A stretch of DNA of 64,000 nucleotides from Rhodanobacteraceae bacterium (GCA_009996615.1 JAACZU010000004.1:237529-301528); one strand, 5' to 3'. Counted from the first letter of the stretch, positions 47,069 through 56,593 are shown. Notes: generated by a model not told the origin, from the letters alone. Numbers and translations are program-made.

Positions 47069-47215
47069 CGGTTCCTCGTCGAATCGGGTCTGGAGGCGAA
47101 GGATACGGCCTGGGCGGCGCGCCGGCGCCGATCCGGCATCCACCCGCGTGGCCGCACTCGTCGCCCGCGCCGCGACGATCACGCACGCACGAGGCCTCGC
47201 GGCCCATGCCAGCCC

Positions 47216-47244
47216 CTGACCATACCGGGCCGAGCCGCTATACT
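47216..47244 (+). promoter_or_regulatory. Candidate sigma-70 promoter of accA
   Basis: CTGACC (47216-47221) and TATACT (47239-47244) are separated by 17 bases; the -10 matches the consensus at five of six positions and the -35 at four. The predicted start would leave a leader of about 34 bases before the accA ATG. Confidence 0.5.
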
Positions 47245-47284
47245 CCCTGTCTTTGCCCTCCTCCGGGGGCTCGAACAGCCGCGA

Positions 47285-48238
47285 ATGAACCCGAACTTCC
47301 TCGATTTCGAACAACCGATCGCCGAGCTGGACGCCAAGATCCAGGAGCTGCGCCATGCCAGCCGTGGCCAGGCGTTCAACATCGAGGACGAGATCGCGAC
47401 GCTGCAGGACAAGCTGAAGGCCAAGACCGCGGAAATCTTCCGCAACCTGTCCTCGTGGCAGGTCGCACAGCTGTCGCGCCATCCGGCGCGGCCGTACACG
47501 CTCGACTACCTCGGCGTGATCTGCGAGGAGTTCCACGAGCTCGCCGGCGACCGCGCCTATGCGGACGACGCGGCGATCGTCGGCGGCCTGGCGCGCATCA
47601 ACGGCCGCAGCGTGATGGTGATCGGCCACCAGAAGGGCCGCGACACCAAGAGCAAGATCCGCCGCAACTTCGGCATGCCGCGCCCGGAGGGCTACCGCAA
47701 GGCGCTGCGCCTGATGCAGATGGCCGAGCGCTTCAAGCTGCCGATCCTGACCTTCATCGACACGCCCGGCGCATACCCGGGCGTCGGCGCCGAGGAGCGC
47801 GGCCAGAGCGAGGCGATCGCGCGCAACCTGCTGGAGATGGCGCACCTGCGCGTGCCGATCGTGTGCACGGTGATCGGCGAGGGCGGCTCCGGCGGCGCGC
47901 TCGCGATCGGTGTCGGCGACGTGACCAACATGCTCGAATACAGCACCTACTCGGTCATCACGCCGGAAGGCTGCGCGTCGATCCTGTGGAAGACCGCCGA
48001 GCGCGCCAGGGACGCGGCCGAGGCACTCGGCATGACCGCGCCGCGCCTCAAGGAACTCGGCCTGGTCGACAAGGTCGTGCGCGAGCCGCTCGGCGGCGCG
48101 CACCGCAACCCGCGCTCGATGGCGGTGCGCCTGAAGGCGGTGCTGCTGAACCAGCTCGACGAGCTCGAACGCTACGACGCGAAGGCGCTGCTCGAACGCC
48201 GCTACCAGCGCTTGCGCCGCTACGGCGCGTTCGCCTGA
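47285..48238 (+). CDS. accA: Acetyl-CoA carboxylase carboxyltransferase subunit alpha AccA
   Basis: A 317-residue AccA, which with AccD transfers the carboxyl group from biotin to acetyl-CoA at the start of fatty-acid synthesis. Landmarks: [36 protein letters not shown]-like [40 protein letters not shown] and [15 protein letters not shown]. It lies in the same direction as dnaE, with several insertions between them compared with the close dnaE-accA pairing of many relatives. Confidence 0.96.
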   Translation: MNPNFLDFEQPIAELDAKIQELRHASRGQAFNIEDEIATLQDKLKAKTAEIFRNLSSWQVAQLSRHPARPYTLDYLGVICEEFHELAGDRAYADDAAIVGGLARINGRSVMVIGHQKGRDTKSKIRRNFGMPRPEGYRKALRLMQMAERFKLPILTFIDTPGAYPGVGAEERGQSEAIARNLLEMAHLRVPIVCTVIGEGGSGGALAIGVGDVTNMLEYSTYSVITPEGCASILWKTAERARDAAEALGMTAPRLKELGLVDKVVREPLGGAHRNPRSMAVRLKAVLLNQLDELERYDAKALLERRYQRLRRYGAFA

Positions 48239-48242
48239 ACGT

Positions 48243-48384
48243 GCGCCGGCCGGGTGGCCGGCGCGCGGGAACGCCAGCGCCGGAACGGCGTCCAACGAAG
48301 CCTGTCTCATCGCCGTGACCTCAGGGTCGCGCCCGCGGCGCTCCTGCAATTTGCAGGAACGCCGTAGCCGCGACCGCTCGCGCC
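48243..48384. repeat. Hairpin and REP palindrome after accA
   Basis: GCGCCGGCC/GGCCGGCGC with a four-base loop (48243-48264) could end accA transcription, although no T-run follows. 48330-48380 is a palindrome, GGTCGCGCCCGCGGCGCTCC ... GGAACGCCGTAGCCGCGACC, with centre CTGCAATTTGCAG. Confidence 0.55.
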
Positions 48385-48410
48385 CGGAGCCCATCCTGTC
48401 CATCGACCGC

Positions 48411-49802
48411 ATGTGCCACCTCCCGTTCGCCCTGCTCGCCGCCCTCGCGCTGACGACCCGCGTCGGCGCGGTCGAGCTCGAGCTCGAGGACGAGCCGGTC
48501 GTCGACGCCACCTCGCTGGTGCAGCCGGCGTTGCTGTCCGGCCCCGGCTTCAGCGTCGATACGCGCGTCGAGCTGCGCGGCTACATGGCCCGCTTCACGC
48601 TCGACACGCCGGTCGGACCGCTGGTCGCCGAGAGCGTGGAGATCCTCGCCGAACGCGAGGCCGAGCTGCCGGCGGTCGAGGCACTCGAGCGCGTGACCCG
48701 CTCCGAAGCGTTCCTGCGCGCGGCCGGCGACAAGTTCGCCGCGACCGGCAAGGCGCTGGCGCAGGTCGCGCTGCACCCGGTCGACACGCTGCTCGGCATC
48801 CCGAGCGGCGTGGCGCGCTATTTCGCCGCGCGCGTGGCGAAGATCGGCAACCAGGCGCAAAGCCTGTCCGACCGCACCGCGCGCACGCTCGGCACCAGCG
48901 GCAACCCGTATCCGGTCGATGCCGGCCCGATGACCGACGCGCGGCCCGATCCGTCCGACGCGCCGCCCAAGCCGGAAAAGCATTGGTACACCAGCATCGG
49001 CAAGGAGGCCGGGCGCGAGGTCAAGCGCCAGCTCAAGTACAACCAGGTCAAGCGCGACCTCGCCAAACGGCTCGGCATCGACCCGTACACGTCCAACCCG
49101 TACGTGCAGGAGCGCCTGTCCTCGCTGGCCTGGATCGGCAGCGGCGGCAATTTCAGCGCCGGCACCGCGCTCGGCACGATCGGCGGCGTCGGCGCGACGG
49201 TGCTGGCCAACGGCACGCAGGTCAGCGACATCGTCTGGTCGATGGCGCCCGACGACCTGCGCGAGCGCAACCGCGAGCGCCTCGGCGCGTACTGCCGCGA
49301 CGAGCTGCTGATGCGCCAGTTCCTGCGCCGCGGCGCGTTCTCGCCGACGCGGCAGACCGAGCTGGCCGACGTGCTCGATGCGCTCAAGCCGGCCGGCGGC
49401 GGCGACGCGCTGCTCGAGCTCGGCATGACCGCGAACTCCGAGCTGGAGGCGCGCTTCATCGTCAACGGCCTGCGCCTGGTCGCCGCGCACCTGGGCGCGC
49501 GCGCGCACGGCGGCGAACTGAAGCCGGTCGGCGCCGGCCTGGCCTACGTCACGCGCGACGGCGAACTGGTGCTGCCGCTGCCGGTCGATCGCCTGAGCTG
49601 GACCGGCGAGGTGCGCCAGTTCCTCGACCGCGCCGAATTCCGCGTCACGCACAAGACCGTGCTGGTCGGCGGCGAGGCGAGCCTCAACGCGCGCCGCGGC
49701 CTGACCGAGCGCGGCTGGAGCATCCACGTGCGCGCACCGTGGCCGGGCGCGCCGCCGTACGCGCTCGGCGGCGAACCGGCCGCGGTCGACGTGGAGAGCT
49801 GA
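48411..49802 (+). CDS. Exported protein of unknown function
   Basis: A 463-residue protein with a signal peptide (MCHLPFALLAALALTTRVGA). I do not recognise a family. Residues about 60-130 contain VELRGYMARFTLDTPVGPLV; residues 165-265 include LGTSGNPYPVDAGPM and a basic Lys/Arg-rich stretch (EAGREVKRQLKYNQVKRDLA) before LGIDPYTSNPYVQERL; later SNSELEARFIVNGL-type helices precede a beta-rich end (TGEVRQFLDRAEFRVTHKTV). Start chosen for the signal peptide. It looks like a periplasmic or outer-membrane-associated protein; no catalytic motif is evident. Confidence 0.75.
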   Translation: MCHLPFALLAALALTTRVGAVELELEDEPVVDATSLVQPALLSGPGFSVDTRVELRGYMARFTLDTPVGPLVAESVEILAEREAELPAVEALERVTRSEAFLRAAGDKFAATGKALAQVALHPVDTLLGIPSGVARYFAARVAKIGNQAQSLSDRTARTLGTSGNPYPVDAGPMTDARPDPSDAPPKPEKHWYTSIGKEAGREVKRQLKYNQVKRDLAKRLGIDPYTSNPYVQERLSSLAWIGSGGNFSAGTALGTIGGVGATVLANGTQVSDIVWSMAPDDLRERNRERLGAYCRDELLMRQFLRRGAFSPTRQTELADVLDALKPAGGGDALLELGMTANSELEARFIVNGLRLVAAHLGARAHGGELKPVGAGLAYVTRDGELVLPLPVDRLSWTGEVRQFLDRAEFRVTHKTVLVGGEASLNARRGLTERGWSIHVRAPWPGAPPYALGGEPAAVDVES

Positions 49803-50407
49803 GGGGCTGAATCCATCTCGACCCGTAATCCATCGTGCCTCGTAGGGTGGGCCGCAGCCGCGCAGCGGCGAGTCCCACCGCCCGCAGCTTTGGCTTCGCC
49901 TTGAGCTCTTGCACGCAGGAGCGCGCTGCTTTTCCGGGGGCCTCATACAGCGGCGGTGGGCGCCCGACGGATCAGCCCACAGGGGCGCGCGCGGCGCCGC
50001 AGTTGGGGCCGAAGCCGCCCTCAGGCGGCTGAGGGCGAGACAGCGATGTCGAGCGCAGGCGCCCCAAGGATGGATGGCTGTGCCGACCAATCGGCCGTGC
50101 GTTGGACGAGCAAGAGAAAGTAACCCGCTCGCAGGGATGCGGGTCGGTTTTTGCGGAAACGGTAACGCGAAAACCGAACACCATCCCCACCCAACCCTCC
50201 CCTTGAAGGGGAGGGCTAAAAAGCGCCACTGCCGGCGAATCCATTTCGTAGACATCCTCTGGTGCCAGCACGCAGCAGCGGGAGTAAGCTGGCCCCCATG
50301 CCACCGCCGCACGCGGTGGCGCCGGTCGCGGTCGAGGAGTGCGCCGCGCCTGCCATCCGGAGCGGCCCGCCCCTGTGGAACCGGACGCGGCTGCGGAGGA
50401 TCCGGCC
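49803..50407. other. Repeat-filled intergenic region
   Basis: No gene. 49842-49885 is a GTAGGGTGGGC-type palindrome (also seen at 56692-56735). 49913-50217 is the second composite mosaic repeat. 50218-50407 is the leader of the YbaK-type gene. Confidence 0.7.
49913..50217. repeat. Composite mosaic repeat, copy B (inverted relative to copy A)
   Basis: Read on the minus strand it repeats the block order of 3889-4240: CCCTCCCCTTCAAGGGGAGG, GTTGGGTGGGGATGGTGTT, AAAAACCGACCCGC, CGGGTTACTTTCTCTTG, a centre unlike copy A, GGCGCCCACCGCCGCT and AGCAGCGCGCTCCTGCG. Ends are well conserved while the middle differs. Confidence 0.75.
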
Positions 50408-50899
50408 ATGCCCGAACCTCGCCTTCAGCACTACCTTCACCAGAACCACATCGCGTTCGAGACGATCCAGCATGCGCGCACGCTGACCGCGCAGGAAACC
50501 GCCGCGAGCGCGCACATCCGCGGCCATGAACTGGCCAAGACCGTGATGGTCAAGCTCGACGGTAGGCTCGCGATGGTCGTGCTGCCCGCCTCGATGCGGC
50601 TGCACTTCGGCCGCCTGCGCAAGGCCACCGGCGCGAGCAGCGCCGGCCTCGCCGAGGAGCTCGAGTTCCGCGACCTGTTCCCGGATTGCGAACCCGGCGC
50701 GATGCCGCCGTTCGGCAACCTGTACGGCCTGGACGTCTACATCGACGACAGCCTCGCCGACGACCGCCTGATCGCGTTCAACGCCGGCACGCACACCGAA
50801 CTGGTGCGCATGCCGTTCGCCGAGTTCGAGCGGCTGGTGCATCCGCAGCGGCTGCACCGCGTGCACCGGCTCGGCGTTTCGGACGAGTGGGGTGGCTGA
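50408..50899 (+). CDS. YbaK/EbsC-type aminoacyl-tRNA deacylase domain protein
   Basis: A 163-residue single-domain protein of the YbaK/ProX/ProRS-editing superfamily, which hydrolyses mischarged tRNAs. Segments HIRGHELAKTVMVKLDGRLA (conserved Lys), MRLHFGRLRKATG and GAMPPFGNLYGLDVYIDDSL fit the family, as does FNAGTHTELVRM. Which aminoacyl-tRNA it edits cannot be told. It is separated from the convergent M3 peptidase gene by a terminator. Confidence 0.88.
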   Translation: MPEPRLQHYLHQNHIAFETIQHARTLTAQETAASAHIRGHELAKTVMVKLDGRLAMVVLPASMRLHFGRLRKATGASSAGLAEELEFRDLFPDCEPGAMPPFGNLYGLDVYIDDSLADDRLIAFNAGTHTELVRMPFAEFERLVHPQRLHRVHRLGVSDEWGG

Positions 50900-50920
50900 G
50901 CGCGCCGGCGTGCGGACAAC

Positions 50921-50950
50921 AAAAAACCGCCCGGATCGTTCCGGGCGGTT
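50921..50950 (-). terminator. Rho-independent terminator of the M3 lipoprotein peptidase gene
   Basis: An 11-bp stem, AACCGCCCGGA / TCCGGGCGGTT, with a four-base loop (50925-50950). The run of A at 50921-50926 is a U-run on the minus-strand transcript, right after the stem. On the plus strand it may also stop the deacylase transcript, but less efficiently. Confidence 0.85.
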
Positions 50951-50974
50951 CTCTGGGTGACGCCGGCGGCAGTG

Positions 50975-53164
50975 TTACTTCGCCGTCAGGCCGCGGCGCT
51001 CGAGCAGCGGCTCGATCTTCGGATCGTGGCCGGTGAAGTCGCGGAACAGCTGCGAGGCGTCCTTGCTGCCGCCGCGCGACAGCAGCGTGTCACGGAAGCG
51101 GTCGCCGTTCACACGCGTCAGGCCGCCGTTCTGCTTGATCCACTCGACCGTGTTCGCGTCGAGCACTTCCGACCAGATGTAGGCGTAGTAGCCGGCCGCG
51201 TAGCCGCTCATGATGTGGCTGAAGTACGGCGTGCGGTAGCGCGGCGGCACCGGCGTGTAGTCGATGCCGTCCTTCTTCAGCGCGGCCGCCTCGAACGCCA
51301 TCACGCCGTCGGCGCCCGGCACCGCCTCGGCGCTGCCGAGCTGGTGCCAGTTCTGGTCGAGCATCGCCGCACCGAGGTATTCCGTGGTGCGGAAGCCCTC
51401 GTTGAACTGCGCCGCCGCCATGACCTTGTCGAGCAGTTCCTTCGGCATCGCCTCGCCGGTCTGGTAGTGCTTGGCGTAGTTGGCCAGCACGCTCGGCCAG
51501 TCGGCCCACATCTCGTTGACCTGCGAGGGGAACTCGACGAAGTCGCGCGGCACGCTGGTGCCGGCGAAGTACGGGTAGGTCACGTTCGAGAACATGCCGT
51601 GCAGCGCATGGCCGAACTCGTGGAACATCGTGCGCGTCTCGTCCCACGTCATCAGCGTCGGCTTGCCTTCCGGCGGCTTGGGGATGTTCAGGTGGTTGGC
51701 GACCACCGGCAGCGTGCCGAACAGCTTGTTCTGCTGCACGTAGGCGTTCATCCACGCGCCGCCGCGCTTGGACGGGCGCGCGTACATGTCGGCGATGAAG
51801 ATCGCCAGCTGCGAGCCGTCTTCGTTGAACACGTCGTAGACCAGCACGTCCGGCTGGTACACCGGCAGGTCGGTGCGCTGCTTGAACTTCAGGCCGTACA
51901 GCTGGCCGGCCGCGTAGAACACGCCGTTCTCGAGCACGTTCTTCATCTCGAGGTACGGCTTGATCTGCGACTCGTCGAACGCGTACTTGGCCTGACGCAC
52001 CTTCTCCGAATAGAACGCCCAGTCCCACGGCTCGAGCTTGAAGCTCGGCTGGCCCTTGGCCTTCTGCTCCTTGTCGATCACCGCCTGCAGCTCGGCCGCC
52101 TCGCGCTTGGCGTTGGCGACCGCAGCCGGCGCGAGCTGGCCGAGCATCGCGTTGACCGCCTCGGGCGTCTTCGCGGTCTGGTTGCCGAGGCTGTAGGCGG
52201 CGTAGTTCGGGTAGCCGAGCATCTGCGCGCGCTCGACGCGCAGCTTCATGATCTTCGACACCAGCGCGGTGTTGTCGTACTGGTTGCCGCGGCTGCCGCG
52301 CGCGACCGACGCCTCGTGCAGGCGCTGGCGCAGCGCGCGGTTGGTCAGGAACGTCTCCGGCGGCTGGCCGGTCGTGTTCTGCAGCGCAAGCACGTACTTG
52401 CCTTCGAGGCCGCGCGTCTTGGCCGCCTCGGCCGCCGCCGCGATCGCCTCGTCGGACAGGCCGTCGAGCTCCTCCTTCGTGTCGACCACGATCGCCGAGT
52501 CGTTCACCTCGGCCAGCACGTTCTGGCTGAAGCTGGTGCCGAGCGTGGCGAGTTCGCCGTTGATTTCCTTCAGGCGCGCCTTGTCGGCCTCCGACAGCTT
52601 GGCGCCAGCGCGGACGAAGTCGTCGTAGTAGCGCTCGACCAGGCGCACGCCCTCGGCGTCGAGGCCAAGGTCCGCGCGCTTGTCATACAGCGCCTGCACG
52701 CGCTCGAACAGCTTCGGATTGAGGTAGATCGCGTCGCGGTGCGCGGCGAACCTGGCCGAGTAGTCGGCCTGGATCTTCTTGCGCGCGTCGTTGGTGTCGG
52801 CGCCGACCAGGCTGAAGAAGATCGTGGTCGCGCGCTCGAGGATCTGGCCGCCCTTCTCCATCGCGACGATCGTGTTGTCGAACGTCGCCGGCTCGGCATT
52901 GTTCGCGATCGTGTCGACTTCCTTGAGCTGCTCGGCCATGCCGCGGTCGAACGCGGGACCGAAGTCGCTGTCCTTGATCTTGTCGAACGGCGGGTACTGC
53001 AGCGGCAGCGTGCTGGCCGTGAACAGCGGATTGGCGGCCTCGCTGCTGGCGGCCTCGGCCGGCGCCTTCGCCATGCCGGCATCGCTCGGCGCCGGCGCGT
53101 TGCAGGCGCTAAGCGCCAGGGTGGACAGCGCCGCGGTCAGCGCCAGCGCGAGGGGATGCTTCAT
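50975..53164 (-). CDS. M3-family zinc peptidase (Dcp-like), lipoprotein
   Basis: A 729-residue paralogue of the gene at 1600-3747, with the same M3A layout and zinc motif HEFGH (His515, Glu516, His519). Its N-terminus, MKHPLALALTAALSTLALSAC, ends in a lipobox (LSAC, Cys21), followed by an Ala/Pro/Glu-rich linker, so it should be a membrane-anchored lipoprotein. The C-terminal EPLLERRGLTAK matches the paralogue EPLLEQRGLTTEAGDK. It ends at a strong terminator. Confidence 0.92.
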   Translation of the reverse strand: MKHPLALALTAALSTLALSACNAPAPSDAGMAKAPAEAASSEAANPLFTASTLPLQYPPFDKIKDSDFGPAFDRGMAEQLKEVDTIANNAEPATFDNTIVAMEKGGQILERATTIFFSLVGADTNDARKKIQADYSARFAAHRDAIYLNPKLFERVQALYDKRADLGLDAEGVRLVERYYDDFVRAGAKLSEADKARLKEINGELATLGTSFSQNVLAEVNDSAIVVDTKEELDGLSDEAIAAAAEAAKTRGLEGKYVLALQNTTGQPPETFLTNRALRQRLHEASVARGSRGNQYDNTALVSKIMKLRVERAQMLGYPNYAAYSLGNQTAKTPEAVNAMLGQLAPAAVANAKREAAELQAVIDKEQKAKGQPSFKLEPWDWAFYSEKVRQAKYAFDESQIKPYLEMKNVLENGVFYAAGQLYGLKFKQRTDLPVYQPDVLVYDVFNEDGSQLAIFIADMYARPSKRGGAWMNAYVQQNKLFGTLPVVANHLNIPKPPEGKPTLMTWDETRTMFHEFGHALHGMFSNVTYPYFAGTSVPRDFVEFPSQVNEMWADWPSVLANYAKHYQTGEAMPKELLDKVMAAAQFNEGFRTTEYLGAAMLDQNWHQLGSAEAVPGADGVMAFEAAALKKDGIDYTPVPPRYRTPYFSHIMSGYAAGYYAYIWSEVLDANTVEWIKQNGGLTRVNGDRFRDTLLSRGGSKDASQLFRDFTGHDPKIEPLLERRGLTAK

Positions 53165-53717
53165 CGGTCGGTACCCGGGTGGTAAGGAACTCCCGAGACT
53201 ACCAAAACGCGCCCGATGGGACCCATGACGAAAGGCATGGGCGGTGCCCCAGGCCGCCGCCCTGACCAGTCAGACTGGAAAAACAGGAGCGAATAGCTAA
53301 GTCCTCCCCTTGCGTGACTCCAGACCCTTGGGCTCAAACGAATAAATGTGAACCACATCACGTTTACAGACCCGATTTTCGACAAGTCCGCCAATCTTGG
53401 CCCTCTTTCTCACCACTCTTGGACGTACGAGGAGTGGCTGAATAACTGCCCTCCTCGTCGACTAGCCCACCTCAATTTTTGAGTGAAGCTCGAAGAGAGG
53501 GAAATTCGACAAGAGTGGTTGACAACAATCCACTAACCTGATATTTGTCTCCAACACTCGACGCGTGACCGTAACGGGTCGCTGCACTATCACCGAGATT
53601 GGCGCTTTGGCGTTCACAAGGAGGCAATATGAATCAGGGACTTGACTCAACGTAAGCAGAAGAAACTGATCGAAGCATCAGCTACTTACGTGACACATCC
53701 GCCATCACTTGCGCGCC
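53165..53717. other. AT-richer intergenic region upstream of the unknown gene pair
   Basis: G+C falls sharply from about 53280. Apart from a mini-ORF with a strong ribosome binding site at 53629, I see no gene. A 62-codon TTG-started ORF on the minus strand (53462-53650) has no ribosome binding site and is not accepted. The start of the downstream gene has no evident Shine-Dalgarno. Confidence 0.6.
53629..53655 (+). CDS. Possible leader mini-ORF (8 residues)
   Basis: ATG preceded by AAGGAGG four bases upstream, coding MNQGLDST and a TAA stop. It has the best ribosome binding site in this region, better than that of the gene starting at 53718. It could be a regulatory leader peptide or the scar of a truncated gene; no attenuator fold was worked out. 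Confidence 0.3.
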   Translation: MNQGLDST

Positions 53718-54659
53718 ATGTCATTTAAAAAAAATCTCTCGAACCTCCTGCGACGGCATAAAAGAAGCATTCTTTTATCGGCGGTTGTTATTTCATCAGC
53801 CGCATGCTTTTTATATTTCAGGCCGACAAGTTATTCGCACGCCGCAGCAAAGCCCTCCCCCATCCCAATATCGATTGATAAACGGGAAGGAGCCGCGCCC
53901 GCCCCCTCCCCAGAAGAAAAACCGTCAGTGAGGCCGCAGCAGCCCACAATCATAAGGGATCGCGGATACGTCGTTGACAATTTAAGTAAAGATTTCAATC
54001 GCTTTCTTGCAATGAGCAAGGCTGGAGATATCCAAGCCTCCAGAGCACTCCTTGACGCCTTGGTCAAATGTAAAAACGCCGACATATCTCAACGCAGCTT
54101 AACCATTGCAAGAGATCGGCTAGAGAAGGAAACAAATACTCAAGAAAGAGGCGCCCTGGCGGACCAGATCAGATTTCACCAGAATATTCTATCCTATTGT
54201 GGAGAGGGATCTGGAGGAACTGATCGAAAGAGCGCCCTCCGATTCGTAACCAAGCAATTAGCCGAATCTGGGGATTCGGATGCTCGACTAAAATACCCTA
54301 TGCTCGGACAACCTGAGAATGACGGCTCACCAGATTTTGATGAGAGAAGATCCGAATTTATCAGCGACGCGAAGAAATACCTTGCCAATGAGATATCAGC
54401 TGGAAATAGCGCAGCGCTGAACGTAATGGCTCAGGCTTACATGCCCCCCCCAGTCGAAGGGATGATCACTCCGTTTACAGTCGACTCAGGGAAGGCGTAT
54501 ACGTACTACTACGCATTTGGACTAGCATCGCCCGAAAAAAATATACCTCGGCACATCGAATCAATTCTCGCTGGACTAGAAAATAAATTGTCGCCCGAAG
54601 AAATTGAGGAGCACAGGAGGGAAGCGGCACGGATTGCCAGCTGCTGTGGTGGGGGTTAG
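53718..54659 (+). CDS. Membrane-anchored protein of unknown function (low-G+C island)
   Basis: A 313-residue protein. Basic N-terminus (MSFKKNLSNLLRRHKRS), a single membrane helix (ILLSAVVISSAACFLYF), a Pro-rich linker (about 40-80), then a helical periplasmic domain with SKAGDIQASRALLDALVKCK and ISAGNSAALNVMAQAYMPPP, which look like two short Sel1/TPR-like helices. It ends IASCCGGG. Base composition is much poorer in G+C than the flanks. I do not recognise the family. It lies 27 bases before a secreted small protein and is probably its partner. Confidence 0.7.
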   Translation: MSFKKNLSNLLRRHKRSILLSAVVISSAACFLYFRPTSYSHAAAKPSPIPISIDKREGAAPAPSPEEKPSVRPQQPTIIRDRGYVVDNLSKDFNRFLAMSKAGDIQASRALLDALVKCKNADISQRSLTIARDRLEKETNTQERGALADQIRFHQNILSYCGEGSGGTDRKSALRFVTKQLAESGDSDARLKYPMLGQPENDGSPDFDERRSEFISDAKKYLANEISAGNSAALNVMAQAYMPPPVEGMITPFTVDSGKAYTYYYAFGLASPEKNIPRHIESILAGLENKLSPEEIEEHRREAARIASCCGGG

Positions 54660-54686
54660 TTCTTTCACACTTAGGGAGGAAGGCTT

Positions 54687-55004
54687 GTGAATAAGAAGGC
54701 ATTTCTTAAAGTATCTGTTGCTGCCGTCGCGTTTGCCCTCGTGAGCGCAATTGCGATTGCCAGACAACTTGGTGAAGGATATGTTTATGGCAGTCACGAT
54801 CCGGCCGACCCCGGCGACCCGGCAACATTTGACGTGATTTCAGGATTTAGTCCTGGCACGGGGGGTGCGCAGCCAGGTGATACGTACGTAGTTTATAACC
54901 CGAATACCGGAGCATTCGCGGAGTACACCTGGACCGGTGTCTCCTTGGCGCTGGCGAGCTATGGCTGCGCCAAGGTAATTCATACGGCCTGCGTTGCAGC
55001 TTAA
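54687..55004 (+). CDS. Small exported protein of unknown function (low-G+C island)
   Basis: A 105-residue protein starting at a GTG with AGGGAGGA six bases upstream. Signal peptide about residues 1-26 (NKKAFLKVSVAAVAFALVSA...). The mature part (about 79 residues) has GYVYGSHDPADPGDPATFDV, FSPGTGGAQPGDTYVVYNPN and a C-terminal CysxxxxxxxCys pair (GCAKVIHTACVAA). A strong terminator follows. Possibly a secreted peptide handled by the membrane protein upstream; that link is inference. No family recognised. Confidence 0.72.
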   Translation: MNKKAFLKVSVAAVAFALVSAIAIARQLGEGYVYGSHDPADPGDPATFDVISGFSPGTGGAQPGDTYVVYNPNTGAFAEYTWTGVSLALASYGCAKVIHTACVAA

Positions 55005-55391
55005 CGGCACTTGACGGTCATTTTGTGGCCGGCGATTTCGCCGGCCACTTTTCGTTCTTTGCCTCAAGCAACTTTGCCGAAAGTCGAGACTCCCCGTGAG
55101 CTCTACTGGGCATTGGCGGCGGCGGCTCAATGCCCATCGCGACTCCACGAACCTTAAGCCGCCCTTTGGCTAGGCGAGTGTGCACAGCTCACACTCCGGC
55201 GCCCCAACGCGCGATCACCGCTACCCAGTATGCACGTGGTCAACGCCATACGGTACGGGAACGTGCGAGCGACATCACATTCAATGCGCGCAAGATCGTG
55301 GCGGCACTAGCCAGCACGCCCCGCCCCTGTTTCGAACCGCCGCTATCACCGACAATTGCGCCCCCTAAGTCTTCCAGCAGCCGCCCCCCCC
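55005..55391. other. Intergenic region between the island and kbl
   Basis: It starts with a terminator (55025-55056). After about 55130 the sequence contains no convincing gene; two short plus-strand ORFs overlap the kbl leader and lack ribosome binding sites. G+C rises back to the genome level at the kbl start. Confidence 0.6.
55025..55056 (+). terminator. Rho-independent terminator after the small exported protein
   Basis: A perfect 10-bp stem GTGGCCGGCG / CGCCGGCCAC with loop ATTT (55025-55048), followed by TTTTCGTTCTTT. It lies 21 bases after the stop codon. Confidence 0.88.
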
Positions 55392-56582
55392 ATGGACTAC
55401 CCCGCCCGCCCCCGCTTCGAACACGAGCTCGACTCGATCCGCGAGCAGGGCCTGTACAAGACCGAGCGCATCATCACCACGCCGCAGTCGGCCGCGATCC
55501 GCACCAACGGGCACGAAGTGCTGAACTTCTGCGCCAACAACTACCTTGGCCTGGCCGACCATCCGGACATCATCGCCGCGGCCAAGCATGCGCTCGACAC
55601 GCACGGCTTCGGCCTCGCCTCGGTGCGCTTCATCTGCGGCACGCAGGACCTGCACAAGCAGCTGGAGAAGGCGATCGCGACCTACTTCGGCACCGACGAC
55701 GCGATCCTCTACACCAGCTGCTTCGACGCCAACGGCGGCCTGTTCGAGACGATCCTGTCCGACGAGGACGTGGTGATCTCCGATGCACTCAACCACGCCT
55801 CGATCATCGACGGCATCCGCCTGTGCAAGGCCGAGCGCCGCCGCTACGCCAACGGCGACATGGCCGAGCTGGAGAAGCACCTGGCCGAGACGCAGCACAA
55901 GCGCACGCGCCTGATCGCGACCGACGGCGTGTTCTCGATGGACGGCTACATCGCCAAGCTCGACGAGATCGTCGCGCTGAAGAAGAAGTACAACGCGCTG
56001 CTGATGGTCGATGATTCGCACGCGACCGGCTTCGTCGGCCCGACCGGGCGCGGCTCGGCCGAGCTGCACGGCGTGATGGACGAGGTAGACGTCTTTACGT
56101 CCACGCTCGGCAAGGCGCTCGGCGGCGGCTCGGGCGGCTTCACGACCGGACGCCAGGCGATCGTCGACCTGCTGCGCCAGCGCTCGCGTCCGTACCTGTT
56201 CTCCAACACGCTGCCGCCGCCGCTGGTCGCCGCCTCGATCAAGGTGTTCGAGATGCTGTCCGACGGCGCCGAACTGCGCGAGCGCGTCAACGCCAACGCG
56301 CGCCATTTCCGCGAGCGCATGGGCGCGGCCGGCTTCGAGCTCAAGCCCGGCACGCATCCGATCGTGCCGGTCATGCTGCACGACGCCAAGCTGGCGCAAG
56401 CGTTCGCCAAGGAACTGCTCGACGAGGGCATCTACGTGATCGGCTTCTTCTACCCGGTCGTGCCGCAGGGCCAGGCGCGCATCCGCACGCAGATGAGCGC
56501 AGCGCACACGCGCGAGCAGATCGACCGCGCGGTCGATGCGTTCATCAAGGTCGGGCGCAAGCTCGGCGTGATCGGCGGGTAA
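55392..56582 (+). CDS. kbl: Glycine C-acetyltransferase (2-amino-3-ketobutyrate CoA ligase) Kbl
   Basis: A 396-residue PLP enzyme of the alpha-oxoamine synthase family, which splits 2-amino-3-ketobutyrate with CoA into glycine and acetyl-CoA during threonine breakdown. Features: [55 protein letters not shown] and the PLP lysine in [16 protein letters not shown]. The partner threonine dehydrogenase gene is not in the window. The ATG at 55392 gives the family N-terminus [13 protein letters not shown]. Confidence 0.95.
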   Translation: MDYPARPRFEHELDSIREQGLYKTERIITTPQSAAIRTNGHEVLNFCANNYLGLADHPDIIAAAKHALDTHGFGLASVRFICGTQDLHKQLEKAIATYFGTDDAILYTSCFDANGGLFETILSDEDVVISDALNHASIIDGIRLCKAERRRYANGDMAELEKHLAETQHKRTRLIATDGVFSMDGYIAKLDEIVALKKKYNALLMVDDSHATGFVGPTGRGSAELHGVMDEVDVFTSTLGKALGGGSGGFTTGRQAIVDLLRQRSRPYLFSNTLPPPLVAASIKVFEMLSDGAELRERVNANARHFRERMGAAGFELKPGTHPIVPVMLHDAKLAQAFAKELLDEGIYVIGFFYPVVPQGQARIRTQMSAAHTREQIDRAVDAFIKVGRKLGVIGG

Positions 56583-56593
56583 ATCCGCTTTTC

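Noticed and set aside
50957-53185. Plus-strand ORF of about 740 codons opposite the lipoprotein M3 peptidase
   Set aside because: It lies antisense to a gene with lipobox and zinc motif intact and starts beside its terminator; composition is typical of a GC-driven shadow.
53462-53650. Minus-strand 62-codon ORF in the AT-rich region
   Set aside because: Starts at TTG without a ribosome binding site and shows no recognisable feature; kept only as part of the intergenic description.
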